A stretch of 11,252 nucleotides of DNA, taken from the NCBI GenBank assembly GCA_022567275.1, contig JADFHH010000021.1, forward strand, positions 1-11,252. The letters are read 5' to 3'. A program made the position numbers and the translations under genes. Positions 6,116 through 11,252 of this stretch are shown here, piece after piece (positions within the stretch are counted from its first letter, which is position 1; each line of letters opens with the position of its first letter). The stretch comes from Pseudomonadota bacterium. Lineage in GTDB: Bacteria > Pseudomonadota > Alphaproteobacteria > Rhizobiales > Methyloligellaceae. Below the pieces are notes generated by a model. That model saw only the letters and a program-made list of their open reading frames with translations, made no database searches and had not been told where the DNA came from.

Positions 6116-6331
6116 TTATCCTTTTGCGTCCGCGCCGGCGGCCGCGCCCCGTTTTTGTTGTCCGAACGTCTTGATGCGCGCGATATCGCGGCGCACCCGA
6201 CGCACGCGTGAGGTATTCTGCAACTGACCGCTCGCCGCCTGAAAACGCAGATTAAACTGCTCCTTTTTCAGCTTCAGCAGCTCATCATCGAGCTGATCCG
6301 GCGTCAAATCCTGCAATTCACTCGACTTCAT
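6116..6331 (-). CDS. rpmC: 50S ribosomal protein L29
   Basis: L29 is a small two-helix protein at the polypeptide exit, next to L23, where SRP and trigger factor dock. The 71-aa product is MKSSELQDLTPDQLDDELLKL..., with KEQFNLRFQAASGQLQNTSRVRRVRRDIARIKT in the second helix, and a short Gly/Ala tail (GAAAGADAKG). The ATG at 6331 has GAGGA 7 nt upstream. A longer in-frame reading that starts inside rplP adds 30 residues with no family similarity and is rejected. It begins 10 nt after rplP and ends 7 nt before rpsQ. Confidence 0.98.
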   Translation of the reverse strand: MKSSELQDLTPDQLDDELLKLKKEQFNLRFQAASGQLQNTSRVRRVRRDIARIKTFGQQKRGAAAGADAKG

Positions 6332-6341
6332 TTCATCATCC

Positions 6342-6758
6342 TCAAGCCTTGCCCAGCCGGGTAACAATCCTGGTCTTGAGCGGCAGCTTCGCCGCACCAA
6401 GCCGCAAGGCTTCGCGGGCAATCACATCGGGCACGCCATCGACCTCGAACATGATCCGGCCAGGTTTGACCTTGGCGCACCAGAATTCCGTAACACCCTT
6501 GCCCTTGCCCATGCGCACCTCGGTCGGTTTTTTCGACACCGGCACATCGGGGAAGATGCGAATCCAGACCCGGCCGACACGCTTCATATGACGCGTAATG
6601 GCGCGCCTGGCAGCTTCGATCTGCCGGGCCGTCACCCGCGAGGGGCCTTGCGCCTTCAGACCGTAGGATCCAAAATTCAAGGACCAGCCGCCCTTCGCGA
6701 CGCCCTTGATCCGTCCCTTCTGCATCTTGCGAAACTTTGTCCGCTTTGGTTGCAGCAT
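6342..6758 (-). CDS. rplP: 50S ribosomal protein L16
   Basis: L16 lies near the A site and helps organise the peptidyl transferase region. The 138-aa product begins MLQPKRTKFRKMQKGR and includes SYGLKAQGPSRVTARQIEAARRAITRHMKRVGRVWIRIFPD and VRMGKGKGVTEFWCAKVKPGRIMFEVDGV. Arg82 in VRMGKGKG aligns with E. coli Arg81, the residue hydroxylated there by RoxA/YcfD. The ATG at 6758 has AGGA about 10 nt upstream. It starts 38 nt after rpsC, one of the larger gaps in the S10 part, and precedes rpmC by 10 nt. Confidence 0.99.
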   Translation of the reverse strand: MLQPKRTKFRKMQKGRIKGVAKGGWSLNFGSYGLKAQGPSRVTARQIEAARRAITRHMKRVGRVWIRIFPDVPVSKKPTEVRMGKGKGVTEFWCAKVKPGRIMFEVDGVPDVIAREALRLGAAKLPLKTRIVTRLGKA

Positions 6759-6796
6759 CTCAAATCAATCCTTTTGCTCACGCACGGTCCGGGGAA

Positions 6797-7504
6797 CTAC
6801 GCGCCCGGTCCATCGCGGCGCATACGCCCGCTTTCTTGCGACTCAAGGGCGCGGCGTTCATGCGCCATCGGGTCATGTTCCATGATCTCGCCCTTGAACA
6901 CCCAGACCTTGACGCCGATGATCCCGTAGGCGGTTCGGCCAAGCGCCGTTCCATAATCGATATCCGCGCGCAGCGTGTGCAACGGCACACGGCCTTCCCG
7001 GTACCACTCCATGCGCGCGATCTCCGCGCCGCCAAGCCGTCCCGCGCAATTGATGCGAATCCCCAGCGCGCCTAGCCGCATGGCCGATTGCACGGCGCGC
7101 TTCATGGCGCGGCGAAATGCAATCCTGCGCTCGAGCTGTTGCGCGATGCCTTCGGCCACCAGCTTTGCATCCACCTCGGGCTTGCGCACCTCGACGATGT
7201 TCAACTGAACGTCCGACTCGGTCATCGAAGACAAATGCGCGCGCAGCTTTTCGATATCGCTGCCCTTCTTGCCGATCAGAATACCCGGCCGTGCTGTATG
7301 CACCGTGATCCGGCATTTCTTGTGCGGCCTCTCGATCACGACCTTCGATATGCCCGCCTGAGAGCGCACCTTCATCACATGGTTTCGAATCGCGATATCT
7401 TCGTGCAACAGCTTGGCATAGTCGCCTTTGTCTGCGTACCAGCGCGAGTCCCAGGTCCGGTTGATGCCGAGCCTCAGACCGATCGGATTTACCTTTTGAC
7501 CCAT
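6797..7504 (-). CDS. rpsC: 30S ribosomal protein S3
   Basis: S3 lies at the mRNA entry tunnel of the 30S head and contributes to mRNA unwinding. The 235-aa product begins MGQKVNPIGLRLGI. Its type II KH domain contains the GKKG loop (about 78-81, in ILIGKKGSDIEKL), and the C-domain contains GRLGGAEIARMEWYREGRVPLHTLRADIDYG and GIIGVKVWVFKGEI. The C-terminal tail after about residue 205 is variable in the family. The ATG at 7504 shares one base with the rplV stop (TAATG), and GAGGAG lies 8 nt upstream inside rplV, so coupled translation is likely. Confidence 0.99.
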   Translation of the reverse strand: MGQKVNPIGLRLGINRTWDSRWYADKGDYAKLLHEDIAIRNHVMKVRSQAGISKVVIERPHKKCRITVHTARPGILIGKKGSDIEKLRAHLSSMTESDVQLNIVEVRKPEVDAKLVAEGIAQQLERRIAFRRAMKRAVQSAMRLGALGIRINCAGRLGGAEIARMEWYREGRVPLHTLRADIDYGTALGRTAYGIIGVKVWVFKGEIMEHDPMAHERRALESQESGRMRRDGPGA

Positions 7505-7884
7505 TAAGCGGTCTCCTCGATTTGCCTGACCACGACGGTCAATTGCGAAAATGGCTTGACGATGCGGCCGACCCGGCCGCGTGCGCGTGGTTTCCAGCGC
7601 TTCATCACCAGATTTTTCCCCACCCAGGCCTGCGACACGACCAGCGCGTCCACGTCCAGATCATGGTTGTTTTCCGCATTGGCAATCGCCGATTGGAGCG
7701 TTTTCTTGACATCCGCGGCGATGCGCTTGCGCGAGAAGGTCAGATCGGCCAACGCCTTGCCGACCGGTTTGCCGCGAATGAGTTGCGCGACGAGATTGAG
7801 CTTTTGCGGCGAAATTCGCATCAGACGCGTGACCGCCCTGGCCTCATTGTCGGGCAATGCGCGTTGTGTTTTTGGCTTGCCCAC
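7504..7884 (-). CDS. rplV: 50S ribosomal protein L22 (GTG start)
   Basis: L22 binds all domains of 23S rRNA; its long beta-hairpin lines the peptide exit tunnel with L4 and is a known site of macrolide resistance changes. The 126-aa product has ISPQKLNLVAQLIRGKPVGKALADL (about 24-48), AIANAENN, and the hairpin region (about 84-108) with MKRWKPRARGRVGRI. Nothing unusual is visible in the hairpin. The start is GTG at 7884, sharing one base with the rpsS stop (TAGTG); AAGGAG lies 9 nt upstream. The first in-frame ATG (residue 22) would remove conserved sequence. Confidence 0.98.
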   Translation of the reverse strand: MGKPKTQRALPDNEARAVTRLMRISPQKLNLVAQLIRGKPVGKALADLTFSRKRIAADVKKTLQSAIANAENNHDLDVDALVVSQAWVGKNLVMKRWKPRARGRVGRIVKPFSQLTVVVRQIEETA

Positions 7885-8168
7885 TAGCCAGCACTCCTTC
7901 TGGCACGTCTGTCGGATGCGTGACCGTGATAGGTCCGCGTTGGCGCGAACTCGCCAAATTTATGACCAATCATGTCTTCGGTCACCAGCACCGGAATGTG
8001 CTTGTGTCCATTGTGTACGCCAAAGGTCAGGCGGACGAATTGCGGCAGAATGGTTGAACGCCGGCTCCAGATCTTGATGATCGCATTGGAGCCGCTTGCG
8101 CGCGCCTTATCCGCCTTCTTCAGCATATACCCGTCAACAAACGGGCCTTTCCAAACCGAACGTGACAA
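7884..8168 (-). CDS. rpsS: 30S ribosomal protein S19 (TTG start)
   Basis: S19 lies in the 30S head and forms a bridge with L5 and tRNA through its C-terminal tail. The 94-aa product carries the family signature SRSVWKGPFVDGYMLKK at the N-terminus, followed by IKIWSRRSTILPQFVRLTFGVHNGHKHIPVLVTEDMIGHKFGEFAPTRTYHGH. The start codon is TTG at 8168, with AAAGGAG 7 nt upstream. The next in-frame ATG (residue 15) lies inside the conserved N-terminus, so TTG is the only reasonable start. It begins 12 nt after the rplB stop, and its stop overlaps the rplV start by one base. Confidence 0.98.
   Translation of the reverse strand: MSRSVWKGPFVDGYMLKKADKARASGSNAIIKIWSRRSTILPQFVRLTFGVHNGHKHIPVLVTEDMIGHKFGEFAPTRTYHGHASDRRARRSAG
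7894..7899 (-). promoter_or_regulatory. Ribosome binding site for the rplV GTG start
   Basis: AAGGAG on the coding strand, within the end of rpsS and 9 nt before the GTG at 7884. It supports the non-ATG start. Confidence 0.75.
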
Positions 8169-8175
8169 CCCCTTG

Positions 8176-8182
8176 CTCCTTT
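8176..8182 (-). promoter_or_regulatory. Ribosome binding site for the rpsS TTG start
   Basis: AAAGGAG on the coding strand, overlapping the rplB stop (TAA) and 7 nt before the TTG at 8168. A strong site may compensate for the weak start codon. Confidence 0.8.
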
Positions 8183-9017
8183 ATCTCTTCTTGCGCAGGT
8201 GACGGCTGCGGACGATGTATTTATCGGTACGGCGGTTCGAGCGGGTGCGTTTGCCCTTGGTTGGCTTGCCCCACGGGGTAACCGGATGACGCCCGCCAGA
8301 TGTGCGGCCTTCACCGCCGCCATGCGGATGGTCGACCGGATTCATCGCCACGCCGCGCACGGATGGACGCTTGCCCATCCAGCGTTTGCGCCCCGCCTTG
8401 CCGATCTTGATGTTGGCATTATCCTGGTTGGATACAGCGCCAACCGTCGCCATACATTCCGCGCGCACCATCCGCGTCTCGCCGGATTTCAGCCGTAGTA
8501 TGGCATATCCCGAGTCGCGGCCGACGAGCTGCACATAGGTGCCCGCGGCGCGCGCGATCTGCCCGCCCTTGCCGCGCTTCATTTCGACATTGTGCACGAT
8601 GGTGCCGATTGGCGTATTGGCCAGCGGCATGGCGTTGCCCGGCTTCACGTCGACCTGGTCGCCGGAGATGACCTTGTCGCCAACCGCGATCCGCTGGGGC
8701 GCCAGAATGTAGCTCAGCTCACCATCGTCATAACGCAGCAGCGCAATGAAGGCGGAACGGTTCGGATCATATTCTATGCGCTCGATCGTTGCTGGAATAT
8801 CGGCCTTGTTGCGTTTGAAGTCGACCATCCGGTAGAGCCGCTTATGACCGCCGCCGCGCCGCCGCGCCGTGATGCGCCCCGCATTGTTGCGCCCGCCCTT
8901 GCCGCTCAACCCTTCGGTCAAAGCCTTGACCGGCCGGCCCTTCCACAGATGAGAGCGGTCGACCAGCACCAGACCGCGCTGGCCGGGCGTCATTGGTTTG
9001 AATGTCTTAAGCGCCAT
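8181..9017 (-). CDS. rplB: 50S ribosomal protein L2
   Basis: L2 is one of the most conserved ribosomal proteins; it is needed for subunit joining and peptidyl transferase activity. The 278-aa product begins MALKTFKPMTPGQRG and carries GRNNAGRITARRRGGGHKR (about 42-60), an OB-fold/SH3-like core, and the C-terminal GVAMNPVDHPHGGGEG (about 222-237). His230 corresponds to the E. coli His229 linked to peptidyl transferase activity. The end is basic (SRHLRKKR). The ATG at 9017 has AGGGG about 9 nt upstream, overlapping the rplW stop region; the gap to rplW is 12 nt, and that to rpsS is also 12 nt. Confidence 0.99.
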   Translation of the reverse strand: MALKTFKPMTPGQRGLVLVDRSHLWKGRPVKALTEGLSGKGGRNNAGRITARRRGGGHKRLYRMVDFKRNKADIPATIERIEYDPNRSAFIALLRYDDGELSYILAPQRIAVGDKVISGDQVDVKPGNAMPLANTPIGTIVHNVEMKRGKGGQIARAAGTYVQLVGRDSGYAILRLKSGETRMVRAECMATVGAVSNQDNANIKIGKAGRKRWMGKRPSVRGVAMNPVDHPHGGGEGRTSGGRHPVTPWGKPTKGKRTRSNRRTDKYIVRSRHLRKKR

Positions 9018-9029
9018 GGTTCACTGCCC

Positions 9030-9323
9030 CTACACCCCTGTCGTGATGTCGATGCTCTTGCCTTCTTCGAGCGTCACGATGGCCTTCTTGACAGCTGAGC
9101 GCCGGCCCATAATTCCCTTGAATCGTTTGGCCTTGCCCTTCCGGTTCAGGGTATTCACAGCCTTGACCTTCACATCGAACAAGAGTTCCACCGCTCGCTT
9201 GATTTCCGGCTTGGTGGCCGTGCGGCGCACATTGAACACCACCTGATTATGCTCCGACAACAGCGTCGATTTCTCGGTGATGCTCGGGCTTACAATCACG
9301 TCATATGCGTCCAGCAGGTTCAT
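9030..9323 (-). CDS. rplW: 50S ribosomal protein L23
   Basis: L23 surrounds the polypeptide exit and is the docking site for trigger factor and SRP. The 97-aa product shows YDVIVSPSITEKSTLLSEHNQVVFNVRRTATKPEIKRAVELLFDVKVKAVNTLNRKGKAKRFKG-type family sequence and the GRRSAVKKAIVTLEEGKSID C-terminal part. The Glu of the EKS turn, near the trigger-factor contact in E. coli (Glu18), is present. The ATG at 9323 overlaps the rplD stop as ATGA, and GGAGG lies about 10 nt upstream inside rplD. It is followed by rplB after 12 nt. Confidence 0.98.
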   Translation of the reverse strand: MNLLDAYDVIVSPSITEKSTLLSEHNQVVFNVRRTATKPEIKRAVELLFDVKVKAVNTLNRKGKAKRFKGIMGRRSAVKKAIVTLEEGKSIDITTGV

Positions 9324-9940
9324 TTGAAACGCGCCTCCAGCGCCTCAAGCGCCGCCCTGGTCAAGACCAGCTTGTCGCGCCGCAGAATGTCGTAGACATT
9401 AATGCCCTGCGCCGGCAGCACATCGATATCAACGATATTGCGCGCCGCCAGGGAGAAGTTTTTTTCCAACTCCGCGCCATCGACAATCAACGCCGAGGAC
9501 AGGCCCAGCTTGGCAAGCTTTTTCTTCAGACCGCCCGTTTTAGGCTGCTTCAATACCGCTTTCTCAAGCACAATCAGCTCGTTCGATTTGACCTTGGCCG
9601 ATAAGGCATGACGCAATGCCAGGGCGCGAAATTTCTTGGGCAGAGAAATTGAAAAATCGCGCGGCTTGGGGCCAAAGGATTTTCCGCCGCCGCGAAACAG
9701 ATTGGCCTTGCGCGTGGAGTGCCGCGCGCTACCCGAGCCTTTCTGGCGCATGATCTTCACCGTGCTGCCGGTGATCTGGGACCGGTCCTTAACCGACGCA
9801 GTGCCCGCACGCCGCTTGGCGAGCTGATAGCGCACCATGCGGTGTAAGATGTCGGCGCGAGGCTCAAGGCCAAAGATCGCCTCCGGCAAATCCACGCTGC
9901 CGGACTTCCTGGCATCCAGTGTGGTGACATCCGCCTTCAT
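9320..9940 (-). CDS. rplD: 50S ribosomal protein L4
   Basis: L4 binds 23S rRNA, and its extended loop reaches into the exit tunnel; in E. coli L4 also represses the S10 operon by attenuation and translational control. The 206-aa product has the loop at about 60-96 (VKIMRQKGSGSARHSTRK and FRGGGKSFGPKPRDF), then LPKKFRALALRHALSAKVK and the C-terminal NIVDIDVLPAQGINVYDILRRDKLVLTRAALEAL. The loop reads GSGSAR where many family members have GTGRAR, a mild variation. The ATG at 9940 overlaps the rplC stop as ATGA; AGGG lies about 9 nt upstream in rplC. The gene overlaps rplW in the same way. Confidence 0.98.
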   Translation of the reverse strand: MKADVTTLDARKSGSVDLPEAIFGLEPRADILHRMVRYQLAKRRAGTASVKDRSQITGSTVKIMRQKGSGSARHSTRKANLFRGGGKSFGPKPRDFSISLPKKFRALALRHALSAKVKSNELIVLEKAVLKQPKTGGLKKKLAKLGLSSALIVDGAELEKNFSLAARNIVDIDVLPAQGINVYDILRRDKLVLTRAALEALEARFK

Positions 9941-10719
9941 TGGTCCTGACCCTGTTGCTGCCCGGACGCATCCCTGGCATCTTCTTCTGGCGCCGCTTGC
10001 GGCGCTTCGGCTTCATTTTCGGCTGCTTGCGCCTCGGGCTTGTTGCCGCCACGGAATGCACCGGGTACCGGCACATTATCCGGTAAGGCCTTCTTCACCG
10101 CATCGCTCAGCAACACCCAGCCGCCCTTGGCGCCGGGTACAGCGCCGCGAACCATAATCAGACCACGCTCAACGTCGGTTTTGACGATGCGGAGATTGAG
10201 CGTGGTGACTTGTTTGTCGCCCATATGGCCGGCCATTTTCTTGCCTTTGAAGACCTTGCCCGGATCCTGGCATTGGCCTGTGGAACCGTGGCTCCTGTGC
10301 GAGACGGACACGCCATGGCTGGCGCGAAGCCCTTTAAACCCATGCCGCTTCATGGCGCCGGCAAAGCCCTTGCCGACACTGGAGCCGCTGGCATCCACAT
10401 ATTGCCCTTCGACAAAATGATCGGCGGTGATCTCCGCGCCGATGTCGATCAAATTTTCGGGGCTGACGCGAAACTCCGCAACGCGGCTCTTCGGTTCAAC
10501 CCTGGCGGTGGCGAAATGTCCGCGCTCGGCGCGCGACACATTCTTCACCTTGGCCAGTCCGGAGCCAAGCTGCAGTGCCGTGTAACCGTTCTTTTCCTCG
10601 GTCCTCTGGGCGATGACCTGGCAATTGTTCAGATGCAGCACGGTCACGGGAATATGCTCCCCGGCATCGGTAAAGATGCGGGTCATCCCAATTTTGCGTG
10701 CAATAACGCCTGAGCGCAT
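9937..10719 (-). CDS. rplC: 50S ribosomal protein L3 with acidic, Gln-rich C-terminal tail
   Basis: L3 is an early assembly protein whose extension reaches the peptidyl transferase centre. The 260-aa product begins MRSGVIARKIGMTRIFTDAGEHIPVTVL, and the core holds GKGFAGAMKRHGFKG (about 116-130) and GSTGQCQDPGKVFKGKKMAGHMG (about 145-167). Gln151 aligns with the E. coli Gln150 that PrmB methylates. The conserved part ends near residue 222 (VPVPGAF). The rest, to 260, is a low-complexity tail rich in Ala, Glu, Asp and Gln, absent from the 209-aa E. coli protein. The start is the ATG at 10719, with GGAG 9 nt upstream; an in-frame TTG at 10734 overlaps that site and is rejected. It lies 41 nt after rpsJ. 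Confidence 0.98.
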   Translation of the reverse strand: MRSGVIARKIGMTRIFTDAGEHIPVTVLHLNNCQVIAQRTEEKNGYTALQLGSGLAKVKNVSRAERGHFATARVEPKSRVAEFRVSPENLIDIGAEITADHFVEGQYVDASGSSVGKGFAGAMKRHGFKGLRASHGVSVSHRSHGSTGQCQDPGKVFKGKKMAGHMGDKQVTTLNLRIVKTDVERGLIMVRGAVPGAKGGWVLLSDAVKKALPDNVPVPGAFRGGNKPEAQAAENEAEAPQAAPEEDARDASGQQQGQDQ

Positions 10720-10728
10720 CGCTTTTTT

Positions 10729-10732
10729 CTCC
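10729..10732 (-). promoter_or_regulatory. Ribosome binding site that fixes the rplC start
   Basis: GGAG on the coding strand, 9 nt before the ATG at 10719. It lies inside the first codons of the alternative TTG-initiated reading (10734), which argues against that longer form. Confidence 0.7.
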
Positions 10733-10760
10733 AATTTTACCCTGCACTTATCGGCAGGCT

Positions 10761-11069
10761 TTAAAGTTTTATCTCCACATCGACACCGGCGGCGAGATCG
10801 AGCTTCATCAGCGCGTCCACCGTCTGCGGGGTCGGATCGATAATATCGAGTAACCGCTTATGCGTGCGTATCTCGAACTGCTCGCGGCTCTTCTTGTTGA
10901 CATGCGGCGACCGGTTGACCGTGAATTTCTCAATCCGGGTCGGCAAGGGAATCGGACCCCGGACTTCCGCGCCAGTGCGCTTGGCCGTATTCACGATCTC
11001 CTTGGTCGACGCATCGAGTATCCGATGGTCGAAGGCCTTGAGCCGGATTCGAATATTATGGTTTTGCAT
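10761..11069 (-). CDS. rpsJ: 30S ribosomal protein S10 (NusE)
   Basis: S10 belongs to the 30S head and also acts as NusE, pairing with NusB in transcription antitermination and linking to NusG. The 102-aa product is the normal length: MQNHNIRIRLKAFDHRILDASTKEIVNTAKRTGAEV-type N-terminus, then GPIPLPTRIEKFTVNRSPHVNKKSREQFEIRTHKRLLDI and TVDALMKLDLAAGVDVEIKL. The ATG at 11069 has AAGG about 9 nt upstream. It is the first S10 gene, but only 59 nt separate it from tuf, most of that taken by an intrinsic terminator, so its transcription depends on readthrough or on a promoter upstream within tuf. Confidence 0.99.
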   Translation of the reverse strand: MQNHNIRIRLKAFDHRILDASTKEIVNTAKRTGAEVRGPIPLPTRIEKFTVNRSPHVNKKSREQFEIRTHKRLLDIIDPTPQTVDALMKLDLAAGVDVEIKL

Positions 11070-11086
11070 ATCTCTTAACCTTAGTG

Positions 11087-11117
11087 AAAAAATCGGCGGT
11101 CCCTTATGGAACCACCG
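11087..11117 (-). terminator. Intrinsic terminator between tuf and rpsJ
   Basis: On the coding strand CGGTGGTTCC (11117-11108) pairs with GGGACCGCCG (11103-11094) over 10 bp, including two G-U pairs, around the loop ATAA (11107-11104). It is followed by A and six T (11093-11087). The A-run before the stem can also pair with the T-run. It begins 11 nt after the tuf stop and ends 17 nt before the rpsJ ATG. It should end tuf transcripts and set how much polymerase enters the S10 genes. Confidence 0.85.
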
Positions 11118-11128
11118 GTTTTGTACCC

Positions 11129-11252
11129 CTACTCAACTATTTCCGCGACCACGCCGGCACCCACCGTGCGGCCGCCTTCGCGGATGGCGAAGCGCAGTTG
11201 CGCCTCCATCGCGATCGGCACGATCAGCTCGACCTCAACCGTCACATTGTCG
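11129..11252 (-). CDS. tuf: Elongation factor Tu, C-terminal 40 codons (5' part outside the window)
   Basis: EF-Tu delivers aminoacyl-tRNA to the ribosome as a GTP complex. Only the end of domain 3 is visible: DNVTVEVELIVPIAMEAQLRFAIREGGRTVGAGVVAEIVE followed by TAG. The REGGRTVGAGVV stretch is diagnostic of EF-Tu and contacts tRNA and EF-Ts. The usual bacterial reading is IAMEEGLRFAIREG; here it is IAMEAQLRFAIREG, seen in several EF-Tu lineages. The position just before rpsJ corresponds to the end of the str cluster (rpsL-rpsG-fusA-tuf). A strong terminator follows after 11 nt. Confidence 0.97.
   Translation of the reverse strand, partial: DNVTVEVELIVPIAMEAQLRFAIREGGRTVGAGVVAEIVE

Noticed and set aside
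6332..6421. N-terminal extension of rpmC into rplP (30 residues)
   Set aside because: The extension has no similarity to L29, lies in another frame of rplP, and the internal ATG at 6331 has a good GAGGA site.
10741..10758. Inverted repeat CCTGC/GCAGG in the rpsJ-rplC gap
   Set aside because: Only five base pairs with an eight-base loop and no T-run; it is too weak to call a terminator or operator.
1..11252. Mobile elements, CRISPR arrays, toxin-antitoxin or defence genes, tRNA or rRNA
   Set aside because: None seen. The window is filled by recognised housekeeping genes with gaps no larger than about 60 nt, so there is no room for a hidden accessory system.

Overview
This window is an almost gap-free ribosomal-protein cluster, read entirely from the minus strand. 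In transcription order (high to low coordinate) it holds: the last 40 codons of tuf (EF-Tu); the S10 genes rpsJ, rplC, rplD, rplW, rplB, rpsS, rplV, rpsC, rplP, rpmC, rpsQ; the spc genes rplN, rplX, rplE, rpsN, rpsH, rplF, rplR, rpsE, rpmD, rplO; then secY and the first eight codons of adk. Every complete gene was recognised from its protein sequence and its place in the conserved order.

The organism is most likely an alphaproteobacterium. The evidence is the contiguous tuf-S10-spc-secY-adk order, adk following secY directly with no rpmJ between, L3 beginning MRSGVIARKIGMTR, the zinc-free long form of S14, extended S5, L3 and L15 proteins, and high GC. I cannot place it below class level from the sequence alone.

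Layout: 11129-11252 is the end of tuf, followed by a strong intrinsic terminator (11087-11117) only 17 nt before rpsJ. From 11069 down to 6797 the genes are tightly coupled: ATGA overlaps at rplC/rplD and rplD/rplW, and one-base stop/start overlaps at rpsS/rplV and rplV/rpsC. The S10/spc boundary (rpsQ/rplN) is only 52 nt and shows no convincing promoter, so the spc genes are probably read through from S10. Through spc the spacings are 2-42 nt or overlaps. secY follows rplO after 54 nt and overlaps adk by ATGA. No stretch longer than about 60 nt is non-coding.

Functionally, these genes supply one EF-Tu, ten small-subunit and eleven large-subunit proteins, the core protein-export channel, and adenylate kinase: translation, secretion and nucleotide balance under common control. 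I see no mobile element, CRISPR array, tRNA, rRNA, phage or defence gene, and no undescribed system. The points worth a second look are the tuf/rpsJ terminator, low-complexity C-terminal tails of opposite charge on L3 and L15, several TTG/GTG starts, and small hairpins at the rpsQ/rplN and rplR/rpsE junctions.
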